From NCBI GenBank assembly GCA_002778195.1, contig PCDI01000008.1, positions 554,655 through 618,654 on the forward strand: a DNA stretch of 64,000 nt. The letters are read 5' to 3'. The position numbers were made by a program, and so were the translations under genes. The stretch is from Raffaelea ambrosiae. Lineage: Eukaryota; Ascomycota; Sordariomycetes; Ophiostomatales; Ophiostomataceae. Below, piece by piece: positions 10,226 through 19,991 of the stretch. Every line of letters starts with the position of its first letter. The first letter of the stretch is position 1. The notes below the pieces were generated by a model that was not told where the DNA came from, ran no database searches, and saw nothing but the letters and a program-made list of their open reading frames with translations.

Positions 10226-10507
10226 GGTCGAGGATGGTAGGTGCACAGTTGAAAATCACTTGCAGTCCACCCAGGGAGAAGAACGTTTTTGTTTCATTCC
10301 GGCCAGAATACCCCATCCCGGTAGAAGTCGCCTTGGCTTCCTTCATTACCCCTACTCCTATTCGCAGATGCGTGTCAATTGAGCCGACAGCGGAAGTATT
10401 GAAAACCACTTTTGAATCTTGGCAAACACACAGAGCCTCTTTTACTCCAAGACTACCGTGCCAGCCCCCACACGGGATCAACTACATCACGAACTGAACA
10501 TTTGCGT
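10226..10507. other. Spacer upstream of the DUF8021-type gene
   Basis: Promoter region of the minus-strand DUF8021-type gene, which also receives the 3' end of the broken gene copy at 10508. No further feature seen. Confidence 0.35.
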
Positions 10508-10977
10508 CTACTCTTCTTCAGTCGTAACAAAGCCTTCCCTCATACTTCGGAGCCTATCCAGGCCAGCCGCAGGCGACCAGCTCAAAATTCCAGTCCTGTC
10601 TGCATTTGCCAGCAGGTCGCAGACAAAGTCCTGACAGTTCCATGCAGGTACATCACGTTGGATAGGTGTGTTCTCTGCAATCTTTCGTGATGACTGCGTG
10701 TTGCGTTTGGCGATCCAGCCGAGAAGCAAGATGTCTTGCAGGGTTTTCATCTCCCGCACATCGTCCTCCTTGTATTCGTACCGATACTTGGCGATACTGC
10801 CCACTACATGACAGAAAAAATCCTTCTCGTCGTGGGTGCGGACGGCTTCAGGATATCGAACCCAGAGAGACTAGTGGCTGTACAAGGGCTTACGAGAAAA
10901 TCGTGCGAGGTAAACCTTGCAATATGGCACGCCGTCCTGGTCAACAGGATCATCCCGAATCAGGTGGACAGATGCAG
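10508..10977 (-). pseudogene. Broken copy of the small WNCQ-motif family
   Basis: Minus-strand reading from about 10977 gives an open frame that aligns throughout with the intact 171-residue protein encoded at 12000-12515. Shared landmarks are KPLYSH.SLWVRYP (intact copy: GPLYKHWALWVEYP), YRYEYKEDD, and DVPAWNCQDFVCDLLANAD (intact copy: NLPTWNCQNYVLELLGELD). The codon for the conserved Trp after PLYSH is TAG (complement of 10871-10873), a nonsense change. The upstream part of the frame also breaks near 10963, where a different frame carries ACICPPDSG. The final portion to the stop at 10508 is intact. A TATA-like stretch on the minus strand near 11207-11216 may be the remnant promoter. It could still give a short protein starting inside, but the family N-terminal half would be lost. 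Confidence 0.7.
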
Positions 10978-11206
10978 GCCTGGCCATTGCGGTCCAGAAT
11001 ATGGTCTAGTGGCAGAGGTATGTTAGGGACAATTATCATCTGAGGAGAAACGCTGGAAGGCACTTGACGGTTGAGCAACTTGGAATCCCGGACGTGAAGT
11101 TCAAGTTTGCAATGCGATTTTCCATGCTGCACACTGGAACGTTGACGACGACCTTGTGGCTGTAGAGAGTGGGATCTATGCTCGTGAATTGGGCCTTGGA
11201 GGCAGC

Positions 11207-11216
11207 TTTATATATT
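11207..11216 (-). promoter_or_regulatory. TATA-like element of the broken copy
   Basis: Reads ATATATAAAG on the minus strand, followed by a leader toward the broken gene at 10508-10977. Position and strand are compatible with an old promoter. Confidence 0.35.
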
Positions 11217-11774
11217 CATTGCCGTTACGGACAAACACAGGGAGCCGTCGCGATTGCAACCCAAGGCATCACACACTGTAGCATGTTTCCGTGCTTGCAA
11301 CATCGATGAATGGACTGGCGTTTGGTAGATGCTGAAACGACTGGAACAGATGCAGAAGAAAACAATAGATCTGAAAATTCAAAGAACAATCGTTCACAGA
11401 ACGGGGTTTTCTGGATACTTTGTACTCTTTTTTTTAGATTGCAAACGTCATTGCTGTCTTGGATGGAGGTGTTTCCATGAGAGTAAATGAAGAATAGTAC
11501 ATCAATGCACCAATGCACCTCTCACAAACCTCTGCTTTCTGTATTGGAAGGCTTGACTCAGGTGGCGATGAAAAATCATTTGGTCCTGGTTTGTGAGAAC
11601 TGACTAGATAGACAAAGAAAGAGGTTGGAACGGGAACAAGCGCAAAAACGACAGACCAAGATGACGAGCAAAGCAAGAACAAGTCTGAAGCAGACCATAA
11701 ACACGAACATGCACATGAGCAGAAAACAACGACTGGGATGACAAACAGATACTGATCGATCTGTCTTCTGACTG

Positions 11775-11782
11775 TATAAAAG
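11775..11782 (+). promoter_or_regulatory. TATA box of the WNCQ-motif gene
   Basis: TATAAAAG lies 218 bases before the ATG at 12000, followed by a CT-rich stretch and then a CA-rich leader, a classic strong fungal promoter layout. Confidence 0.5.
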
Positions 11783-11999
11783 CGCTAGATGGTCTGCACT
11801 TTCCCCTTGACCATACTCTCTTCAACACGAAAACGCTTCTCCCAACAAGCCCTCTCGCCCTTTTCCTATTGCTTGTACTGCTGCACACACTGTCACGCAA
11901 CCGAATCCATTAGTCATACGCTTCTCTCTAAATCAGCAACGCAGCCTTGCATCCAAAATCCCACGAACCGGCTCAACAAACAACAAACCGGCAAGCAAT

Positions 12000-12515
12000 A
12001 TGCCCAGCTTTACACGATCTGGCCGCCGCTTCCGTCCGGACACGCCGGTACCCAAAATCTCCACTGCCAAAAACAAAAATGACGGGCCCGACTTGAAGCT
12101 TCAGCTGTACATGGTCCGCTTTGAAGACGGGCCACTCTACAAACACTGGGCCCTCTGGGTGGAGTACCCCAAAGAGATTCCCAAAGCGGCCCAGAAGCAC
12201 TTTGCCGTCACCGTCCGTGGCTCGCCAGGCACACTTGTCTACAAGAAGGAGCCCGGCAATGCGCGCGAGCAGAGTCAGTTCCTTGACGAGCACTGCGCCG
12301 GGTCCATCTCCATCAAGGACGCGGCCAGGCTGGAAGCAGTTGCAAAGTCTGTCGAAATCAGGAACAATCTCCCGACATGGAACTGCCAGAACTATGTGCT
12401 GGAGCTTCTAGGCGAGCTGGACAACCAAAAAATCATGAAATGGCGCAAGGGCATGTCCGCCAAGGCAATCCACCCAATGATGGATGGACCTTCTGAGAGT
12501 GGTGCCCCGGAATGA
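12000..12515 (+). CDS. Small WNCQ-motif orphan protein, 171 aa
   Basis: Single-exon intact gene. No signal peptide or membrane segment. The N-terminal 30 residues are basic and Pro/Thr-rich (TRSGRRFRPDTPVP). The core begins at LKLQLYMVRFEDGPLYKHWALWV, a beta-strand pattern with a conserved HWALW motif, and is followed by FAVTVRGSPGTLVYKKE and a helical NLPTWNCQNYVLELLGELD segment. The His in HWALW and the Cys in WNCQNYV recall the paired His/Cys arrangement of papain-like or NlpC/P60-like folds (as in the LRAT/DUF862 style), but order and context are not sufficient to claim catalysis. I have seen similar short fungal proteins, often lineage-specific and variable. A broken head-to-head paralogue lies at 10508-10977. 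Confidence 0.75.
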   Translation: MPSFTRSGRRFRPDTPVPKISTAKNKNDGPDLKLQLYMVRFEDGPLYKHWALWVEYPKEIPKAAQKHFAVTVRGSPGTLVYKKEPGNAREQSQFLDEHCAGSISIKDAARLEAVAKSVEIRNNLPTWNCQNYVLELLGELDNQKIMKWRKGMSAKAIHPMMDGPSESGAPE

Positions 12516-13848
12516 TGACTTGTGGGAACGGCCAATTTGCAGGTGGTTAGGCTCTTTGGTAATCTGTGAAAAGAAAAGGGAAACCGGAAATGTTACAAAT
12601 GTTCAGGGGGGGGGATAAATGTTTTTTGATGCGATGATTTAAAACACTCGAAGATTCACTGCGTCTCCTTATTATGTGATTCATGATCCGGGGGGGCGGA
12701 CCAGACAAGAATAAAAACAAAACCACAACAAAGATTCAAGAGGAATGAAATAAGAAAAAAAAAATCATCGACCTGTATACCACAGAATCAAACAACTCCG
12801 CGAAGCCGGTTTTATTGCATACCACTCCCATGCCGTCCTTCGCCCGAAGTGCTGTCAAAGTCGGCCGTGATGTTAGGAATTGCATTGGCCACACGCGCTT
12901 GATTCTGATCGCAGCTTAAACAGATCAGCCTAGGTGGAAGAAAAAGCAGAGAAGAAAGGGAAGAAGGAAGAAGAAAGAAGACGAAGAAAAAGAAAAGAGG
13001 TGCAACGTGGTAATCGACTGCCAGCATGGTGCCAATCCAAATGAACGTCAGCTCGACCCATCCCAGGGGCGTTGTCTCCTCAGGCTTTGTGCTGTTGTCT
13101 CCTGGGGATGCTGCGGTTTTCTCGCCATGGGCGATGGAAGCAAGATGGGGAGCCCACGACGGGGTCCGAAAGACGTGGCTTGCGTCATTAGCGAAAGAAT
13201 ACTACAATGCTCGGGCACCGGCCAGGCAGCCGTCCAAATGATATCTCGCCACCGCGGCTGTGCCGGCGAGCTTCGTCTGTCGATTTTTCAAGTAGAAACA
13301 AGTTTAAGTATGACCAGAGAAGCATTGCAGAGTTGCGGGAACTAGTCAGGAACCAATGATCACAAGCTTTTGCCAAGCTCTTCGAGAACGGGCAGTGGGT
13401 CCATAGCAGCAGGCATCACCGCGTCGCGACCTACGCCCGATGGACCAAGCCACTCGGAGAGCAGTCTTACTTCTTCACCGACTGGCACCGCCTGCCAAAC
13501 CGGCTGATCCGTTACGCCCCGTTGCGCATTTCTTGATTCTTGCTTCTCCTTAATTGCACGCCGTCTCCCTTCTCTCCTGTGCTCCTCGCTTGTCTTCTGT
13601 GCCGCAATTATACGAGTGCCTGGATGCTGGCCGAGACGGATCCTTCTCCTGGAAACCATCTCCTTTGCAACCCGTATCGAGCGTACATATAAGACTCGTT
13701 CAAGTGCGCATCTCGGCCCGTTGCCTGCCTGCTCGTTCCTTAGCATCTTCGTACTAGTCCACTTCCTCCTGTGTCTAACTCAACAACCGCAACCGTACCT
13801 TTTTTCTACACTGTCCTATATTTTTGCCTTTGCTTCGCTGCCTTGGCC
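12516..13848. other. Intergenic region
   Basis: Holds the 3' UTR of the WNCQ-motif gene and a leader/promoter for the next ORF. It includes short G and A homopolymers near 12606 and 12757. A minus-strand ORF at 13360-13746 is basic but shows nothing recognisable. No supported gene. Confidence 0.4.
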
Positions 13849-14408
13849 ATGGCCGACTTTTGCGCGCGCAGAAAGTTTCATATGCGCGACGCCATTCACC
13901 CAGACGACCTAGCCCGGCTCGACGTCTACATGGACAAAATCCAAGACGAGCACTTTCTCCATGCCGAACTGGAAGACAAATTCGTCCGCATCGACATCTA
14001 CGAATATCCTTCCAACAGGCTTGTAATGTCTGACTCCTTTGCAGCGAGCGACCTCGCCCCTCAGGTCTTTGCCGAAGATAAAGAGATGGATGAAGAGTTT
14101 CTACAAAGTGGCGCTGAGAACCCCTATGACGACAGCGCCGACAGTGAAGACTGCCCGAGCGATAAAGGGAATGGCGACTCCTGTCGAGATGGCACGGATG
14201 ATAAAAAGGATGCCGATGAGGTCTCTGGGCCTCGGGAGGCTTGAGAAGACAATCTCGACAATCCGTTCTACCCAGGCCATGTCTTTGACAAGTACCAGGA
14301 TCCGGTGCGTGCGATGTTCGGGGTATGTTCGGGGTCGAGGATGAAGAAACGGTCGATCTCTCGTCGAGCAGACGGGGCCTTTGTATAAGCAAATACATGC
14401 ATATTTGA
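13849..14408 (+). pseudogene. Acidic protein gene, truncated by stop and 11-bp duplication
   Basis: ATG at 13849 sits in a good context (GCCATGG). The open frame runs 131 codons (MADFCARRKFHMRDA..., then a strongly Asp/Glu-rich tail) to TGA at 14242-14244. The same frame continues after the TGA with equally coding-looking acidic text (EDNLDNPFYPGHVFDKYQDPV). At 14314-14335 an 11-bp unit is present twice in tandem; with a single copy the frame would continue through FGVEDEETVDLSSSR to a stop at 14406-14408. The simplest reading is a gene of about 180 codons that acquired a nonsense change and a frameshifting duplication. It may still express the 131-residue form. Function and family are unknown. 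Confidence 0.5.
14314..14335. repeat. Tandem 11-bp duplication
   Basis: Unit ATGTTCGGGGT at 14314-14324 is repeated exactly at 14325-14335. Its length is not a multiple of three, so it shifts the reading frame of the acidic ORF. Confidence 0.9.
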
Positions 14409-15425
14409 GCTTAAAATAAGATTACATTTACTTCGCCTATTTAGCCGCCGTCTACCTTATGACGACCGTGGACAAAGGCGGGTTTCGAGCCGGGCTCTCC
14501 ATAGCTCTGTTGTATTCGTGTCATCGGCCGGACCCGTTTCTTTTCCCCATCTCTGCAACGGTTGGTTTTTTGGTCTCCAGTTTTCTCCATTTGACCTCAT
14601 TTAGTGTTCACGCCAAAATCCTTGTATTCTTGACGCGCTTCCTTATTTTGTTGCCCCCTTCTCCATTTCTCTCCGTTCTTCTTGCCAAAGCTTCCTCTAG
14701 TACGCTAGATTATACATACAAAGCAGTCGTAATACAGCCTCTCTTTTCCGCAACAGCAAAACACCCGCGGGCCAGGATTCTGTTCGCAGTATCGGAAGAA
14801 TAGGACGGCCGACGACTGCGAGGCCGGCCAGTTCCGGTATCACTGATAGCCATGCTTCCAACGACATGCCGAGCTGATGAACGGAGTGGGGAATGAGATG
14901 GTGCATGGCCTGATCCATGGCGACGGGCGATAGTCGTCCTGCATACCAACCCGGGGATAAACCCGAACAGAGTCCGGAGATACTCCGCATCAATATGGAG
15001 ATATTTAGAGACATCAGCCAACAAGCGGAAGACTTTGGCAACCTGGCCCACTAGCTCTGAACGCGTGGCCATCACACAAGGTCTAACCGCTATCGAGAGC
15101 TCTCTTCAGCATAGTGCAAACTCCTTTGGGTTGGGTCGGTCCACCAGCGCCACGTATCTTGATATGTTGCCGGGGCCATTGGTCGGCCATGCCGCATATC
15201 CGAGGAAAAGTACTCGCCGCTGCTCTTGTATATCCATTAGTTATGCACGATGATAGCCAAGCGCATTGTGGATGGTTCCGCCAGCACGCAGGTGGTATAA
15301 TAGGCCGGCTGCGAACCACGGAAAACTTGCACTGGCGAGAAAATAAGGCCGTGCAAGAACTGCGACCCTGCCACTGCTGTCCCTATACCCCTGGTTTCGT
15401 CGTGAGCCAGAGTGCTTCGGAAGAT
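14409..15425. other. Intergenic region
   Basis: Two overlapping minus-strand ORFs (14697-15075) cover the middle but carry no recognisable motif and only average codon quality; I do not call them. The last 300 bases are the probable promoter of the type II membrane protein; its open frame extends upstream to 15114 without convincing protein features. Confidence 0.35.
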
Positions 15426-16640
15426 ATGGCAACCACCACGTCCTCGCTGTCGTCACAGACGACGCCACACGCCGCGCATGACCAGGAGAAGGGCCCGGCT
15501 GCGGCTGCTCCGGCGCCCAAGCGCACGTGCGGGATGAAACGAGTCTTCTTCTGGCTCCTCGTCGCTGCTGTCGTGCTGGCGTGTGTCATCATTGCCGCTG
15601 TCGTCGGTGGCGTCGTGGGCAGCCGCAATGCCCATCGCAACAAGCACAAGCTGGCTACGCCGCTCTCGGCCAAGCTGCGGGCCATCGCGGCCAGCTCCAC
15701 GGCCGGCGAGTCGTCGGCGAATGCCACGATGCAAGTGTTCTACCAGGACCTGGACACCACGGACATCCTGTACCGCCTGGTCTGGGAGGACGATGCCAAG
15801 TCCGAGAAGACGGCGAGCCTGTCGATCGAGCCCCAGGAAGGCACCTCGCTGGCGGTGGTGGCGGCCAACAGCAGCTCGGGCGGCGTCGACCTCAGCCTGT
15901 TCTATCTGGCCCTGAACAGCAGCGCCGTCAACGCCACGTCCATCTGCCAGGCCATCCTGCACTGCGACGAGGGTGCATCGAGCTGCTCGACGACGTACAA
16001 CGCGATGATCAGCAACACCACCGCCATCATCACGCCCCGGGAGGACTCGGGCCTGGCCGCCGTGCAGCTCGAGGGCGACGGCGAATACCGCGTGTTCTAC
16101 CACTCGACCGAGAACCAGCCGACGCTGCTGTCGGGCTCCGACCCGCTGGTGAATGGCTGGTCCAGCTACCATGCCGGCGGCGCGAACACGGTCCTCAACT
16201 CGAGCTTCTCGGCCAACGTGGCGGCCGAATCCGACGTCATCGACATTTTCTTCGTCCCGGGCAAGGGCAACACGCCGCGCGAGGAGCAGTACCGGGACTC
16301 TTTGGGCATTCAAGGCGCCAAGACGAACCGCACCACCATCAACGACACGGACAGCTCCGGCTTCGAGCCGACGTCCAAATTCACGACCGTCTATTCCACC
16401 GGCCTGGAGACGTACTACTTCCACTTTGTGCAGTCGTCCGGCGCCATTGGCGCGTGGATTCGCAACAGTGCCACCAACGACACGTGGGTCCAGCACACCG
16501 AGTCGGACTGGGGCACGTGTGACGGGGATCTGGCATCCGTCGCCTGGGGGGACAAGGTGCGCCTGGTCTACATGAGCAATGGGGAGCTGGCCATCTCCAC
16601 AAACAGCAACAATGTGTGGGGTTCCGTGCAAAGTCTGTGA
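15426..16640 (+). CDS. Type II membrane glycoprotein, possible lectin-like propeller
   Basis: Single-exon protein of 404 residues from the ATG at 15426. A short cytosolic Ser/Thr/Pro/Ala-rich N-terminus is followed by a basic KRTCGMKR stop and one transmembrane helix (about residues 40-65), and then by a large Ser/Asn-rich ectodomain. Many N-glycosylation sequons (NAT, NSS, NTT, NRT, NDT) support a lumenal or extracellular ectodomain. The ectodomain consists of repeated short beta-strand blocks such as MQVFYQDLDTTDILYRLVW, EYRVFYHSTENQP and KVRLVYMSNGELAIS, each with an aromatic pair and polar turn. This is the style of a beta-propeller like the fungal fucose-specific lectins, but I cannot confirm the repeat number or sugar site. 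An in-frame upstream extension to 15114 exists; the start at 15426 gives the better membrane topology. Confidence 0.78.
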   Translation: MATTTSSLSSQTTPHAAHDQEKGPAAAAPAPKRTCGMKRVFFWLLVAAVVLACVIIAAVVGGVVGSRNAHRNKHKLATPLSAKLRAIAASSTAGESSANATMQVFYQDLDTTDILYRLVWEDDAKSEKTASLSIEPQEGTSLAVVAANSSSGGVDLSLFYLALNSSAVNATSICQAILHCDEGASSCSTTYNAMISNTTAIITPREDSGLAAVQLEGDGEYRVFYHSTENQPTLLSGSDPLVNGWSSYHAGGANTVLNSSFSANVAAESDVIDIFFVPGKGNTPREEQYRDSLGIQGAKTNRTTINDTDSSGFEPTSKFTTVYSTGLETYYFHFVQSSGAIGAWIRNSATNDTWVQHTESDWGTCDGDLASVAWGDKVRLVYMSNGELAISTNSNNVWGSVQSL

Positions 16641-17441
16641 TCTGCTGTCTGTCTCGAGACTGTGAGAGGGAAGAATGACCGGGATGGTTGACGAGTTGGG
16701 GCAGAATGGAAGCGTACTTGACCACCTGTTTGTTCCACGTCACTGTGCCAGAGTAGCGGCGGAATGCGCGCCAGACTCGCGCTGCAGACTTGGCTGATTG
16801 ACGAAGGAACGGCGAGGTCTAGGAGGCGAAAGTAACAACGAGGGTCGGTTGCCAAGCGCAGGAGGCTGCTGTCATATCCACCTTTCTGTAGGAAGCCGTA
16901 GTATTGGCACATGTGATAGAAACAATGATATGGAACGGGCAGCCTTATCGGGCTGAAAACCACAGCACGTCCTCGAATGGGCCGACAGGGAATGTGTCGC
17001 ACAAATCCGTGAGGCCAGCGATAGAGCAATCGCAGAGTCCATCCTATCGTCCAGTGTTGCTATCGGACCTTTGCAGGATCATCAACGGCATTCTGGGATT
17101 GGGCTGGCATGGGGTAGCACAGACTCGAGAGCGCACAACTCCGGTCTCCCGAGAGATAAGCAGAATACGCAGACGACATACCAGGCGATGATCTCCGGGA
17201 CACATCCAACCACAAGCAACGGACGGCCAGCGACGTGTAAGCGGTCGCATGTAGGGCAGTGGCGCATAGCCAGAAGAAGACCATGGTATTGGCATGCTCC
17301 AAGAAATGCATTGGTCCTTTTGACACAGACACCTCTCTTCAATTGGCACAATTGACCATTCACACCTGTGAGACATCCCAGCTTTCTATCAGCTTTCTAT
17401 CAGCTTTCTATCAGTATTTGCCGTGCTACTGCTCTGTCGAC
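16641..17441. other. Intergenic region and permease promoter
   Basis: Contains the 3' end of the membrane glycoprotein gene and the promoter of the permease. Short ORFs on both strands lack recognisable features. Three perfect 11-bp repeats lie just before the permease start (listed separately). Confidence 0.4.
17380..17412. repeat. Three perfect 11-bp repeats before the permease start
   Basis: The unit AGCTTTCTATC occurs three times head-to-tail at 17380-17390, 17391-17401 and 17402-17412, ending 29 bases upstream of the ATG at 17442, so it lies in the 5' leader. Confidence 0.9.
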
Positions 17442-19214
17442 ATGGAAAAGAAGCCACCCCGCGCGGAGGACCAGCCGGCCATCGCTGTGGACGCGGAGGC
17501 GGGCGCGAAGACTGGCGAAGAGGTTCTTGTGGCGTCGGGCCATGTCCAAGAGCTGGAGAGAAACTTCAGCATGGTCACCACGTGTGCTGTCGCGGTCGTC
17601 ATTGGCAATTGCTGGGCCATTACTGGAGCAACAATTGTACGTAGAATTCTGCGTGGACCCTTTTTTTTTTCTTAGTTTTGGTCAAGGAGTGCACCAGCAT
17701 GGGCTAAGTCGAGACCAGATCTTGTCCATATACAATGGGGGATCGCCTGGCGTCATCTACGAATTGTGAGTATGGGGGAAAGAGACGGCATTTGCTCGGG
17801 CGACACCAAGACTGACACCCCGGGACAGCGTCGTGGCCGGCATCTTCTACCTCTTCATCACCGCGTCCCTGGCCGAGCTTGCGTCGGCCATCCCGTCGAG
17901 CGCGGGCGTGTACCACTGGGCGAGCATCACGCCCGGGCGACGCGCCGGCCGCGTTGTGGGGTTCTTTGCTGGCTACTGGAACAGCCTGGCCTACGCGTTC
18001 GGCGGCGCGTCGCTGGCCATCATCGCAGCCGGCGCCATCGTCGAGATGTGGGCGCTGGCCCACGACGGGTTCGCGCCGCAGCGGTGGCAGGTGTTCGTCG
18101 TCTACCTGGTTCTGGTCTGGGGGTCCACGGCGGTCACGCTGCTGGCCAACCGCGCCCTGCCCTGGGTGAACGGCCTGTTCATGGTCCTCACGCTCGGCGG
18201 GTGGCTGATCAGCATCGTGGCCGTGGCCGCCCTGCCGGCCAGCCAGGGACGGCCCTATGCCTCGGCCCGCTTTGTCTGGACGGACTGGCGCAACAACACC
18301 GGCTACGCGAGCGAGGGCCTCGTGTTTGTGCTGGGCATGCTCAACGGGAGCTTCAACATCGGCACGCCGGACTGCTCGACCCACCTGGCCGAGGAGGTGG
18401 CCCGTCCGGCCGTGAACATTCCCCGCGCCATGGCGGCCCAGATGGTGACGGGCTTGGTCACGACCTTTTTGTACCTCGTCGTCCTCTTCTACGCCATCAC
18501 CGACTTTGGCGCGATCTTGAGCCTCGATGTCGAGTTTCCGCTGACCTCCATCTACCTCCAGGTGTCTGGGTCGCGGGCCGGGGCCATCGGCTTGACCGTG
18601 GTGGTCCTTCTCCCTCTCATTGGGAGCGCCATGGGGTCCATGCTGACGTCCAGCCGCGTGTTCTGGACTCTGGCCCGCGACGACGCCGTTCCCTTTTCCC
18701 GCACGTTTGCACGGGTCGACCCCAAGTGGAAGAATCCATTCAACGCCATCCTGTTTGTTGCGTGCTTCTGTGAGTCGCATCTGGCTGTTCTCGTGCCGAG
18801 CAAAGAAATGATGCAGAGAGGTCTGACTGACAACTGCCACCCGCAGGCACGGTCATGGGATGCGTTTATCTTGGCAGCCACACGGCATACGAGGCATTTG
18901 TGGGCTCCTTCACGGTCCTGACAACCCTGTCGTATCTCGCTGCCATCATCCCATTCATGATCAATGGACGGGCGAGCGTCACTCCAGGCCCCTTTGCCAT
19001 GAGGGGCGCTCTCGGCTGGATCGTCAATTTCCTGTCGTGTGGGTACATGATCGTCTGGGTCGTCTTCTACTGTTTCCCGTACACCAAGGAATTCACCCTG
19101 CAGTCCATGAACTGGTCGTGTCTTATGGCCGGCGGACTGAGCGTTTTAGTGGGTCTCTGGTGGTTTGTGATTCAGGGCCGGTACAAGGGGCCGCCAGTGC
19201 TAGTCGGCGTCTAG
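17442..19214 (+). CDS. APC-family amino acid/choline/GABA permease
   Basis: Membrane transporter of 516 residues, four exons: 17442-17636, 17719-17765, 17829-18769 and 18847-19214 (introns of 63-82 nt). The joins restore the family text ATI-ILSIYNGGSPGVIYEF-VVAGIFYLF and FVACFC-TVMGCVYLG. The first helix region (NFSMVTTCAVAVVIGNCWA), the YNGG..G..YE loop and ASAIPSSAGVYHWAS are hallmarks of the fungal ACT/BAT group (choline carrier Hnm1, GABA permease Uga4 and relatives). About twelve hydrophobic segments can be counted. The likely role is plasma-membrane uptake of an amino acid, GABA or choline-like amine by proton symport; the substrate cannot be told from sequence. The N-terminal tail is acidic and Ala-rich. 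Confidence 0.9.
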
Positions 19215-19876
19215 TTGTCGTGTCTTCCTAGCATCGTGAAGATGTATAGCCAAGGCAGGCCAAGGGCTCCGGGAGCTTTTCCTTTTGAGCCGCGCCAACA
19301 GCAGCGCCGTAATGGGTGGCCTGCTAGCCCAATAGCATCGAGCCATCATACCAAGGGGGCCTGTCACGGCAGAGTGGTGAAACGCCGTGATTCTGTCATA
19401 CTAGTGGACATTGCGTGCTTGCAAACCGAGTGGCCAACAACTCGGCAACAAGTCTTGTGTCTGCCACAAAGCTTGTGGTTTGTTCTATATTTTCATCGGT
19501 CTACATGAATGGCGAATGCCAATACTGGCAAAACACACAGGTAGACAGTCCGTCCAAGCTCTTCAATCTCGCTATCACAAAGCGGAACAACAGGGCCAAT
19601 CCACAGCCTCTGTGAATCCCCCAAGCAGAGTGAGATTCCTCAGCGTCACTGAATCGCACAGACAGAAATCGAGACTGCGAACACGCCAAAACGGAACGGT
19701 TTGTCCGTCCAATAGCCGAGTAGGTGCGCTTCCCATCTGGGGCCGTACCTACGAGTGCTGTAGCACTCTTCGATCCACGGAAGACGTAGCGACGTAGTCA
19801 TGGTGGATCACCCGTCCGTGAGGATATCGAATTAACCCTGGACGTTGACGTGATTGAAGAATCTGTCCCAAGACTG

Positions 19877-19884
19877 TATATAAG
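19877..19884 (+). promoter_or_regulatory. TATA box of the UNC93-like gene
   Basis: TATATAAG at 115 bases before the ATG at 19992, followed by a leader that contains the CAA repeat. Confidence 0.5.
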
Positions 19885-19941
19885 TATAAATAAGTTGGGA
19901 TGCACCGGCGAGCAAGAGAAACCAAACTGCCACTTTCTTTC

Positions 19942-19942
<1 letters not shown>

Positions 19943-19973
<31 letters not shown>
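19943..19973 (+). repeat. (CAA)n microsatellite in 5' leader
   Basis: About ten consecutive CAA units ending some 18 bases upstream of the start codon at 19992. Unstructured CAA leaders favour efficient translation in other eukaryotes; any effect here is inference. Confidence 0.85.
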
Positions 19974-19974
<1 letters not shown>

Positions 19975-19991
19975 CCGCACAACTGCACGCC

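Larger units (their letters stand above)
10978..11999. other. Divergent intergenic region between the two paralogues
   Basis: About 1 kb between the broken minus-strand copy and the intact plus-strand copy, with a TATA element facing each way (11207-11216 and 11775-11782). ORFs here show no recognisable motif. The arrangement is head-to-head. Confidence 0.4.
19215..19991. other. Intergenic region and UNC93-like promoter
   Basis: Holds the permease 3' end and the promoter of the UNC93-like gene. A TATA element (19877-19884) and a CAA-repeat leader (19943-19973) are the only clear signals. Confidence 0.45.

Noticed and set aside
10861..10890. Possibility that the TAG in the broken WNCQ copy is the end of an intron starting GTAAGC
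   Set aside because: The bounded segment is only 23 nt, too short for a spliceosomal intron, and contains the conserved PLYSH residues, so the stop is exonic.
14697..15075. Two overlapping minus-strand ORFs of 114 and 121 residues
   Set aside because: Neither has a recognisable motif or good start context; two overlapping frames of similar quality are typical of chance.
15453..16631. 392-residue minus-strand ORF
   Set aside because: Antisense shadow of the type II membrane protein; Arg/Val/His-rich and without motif.
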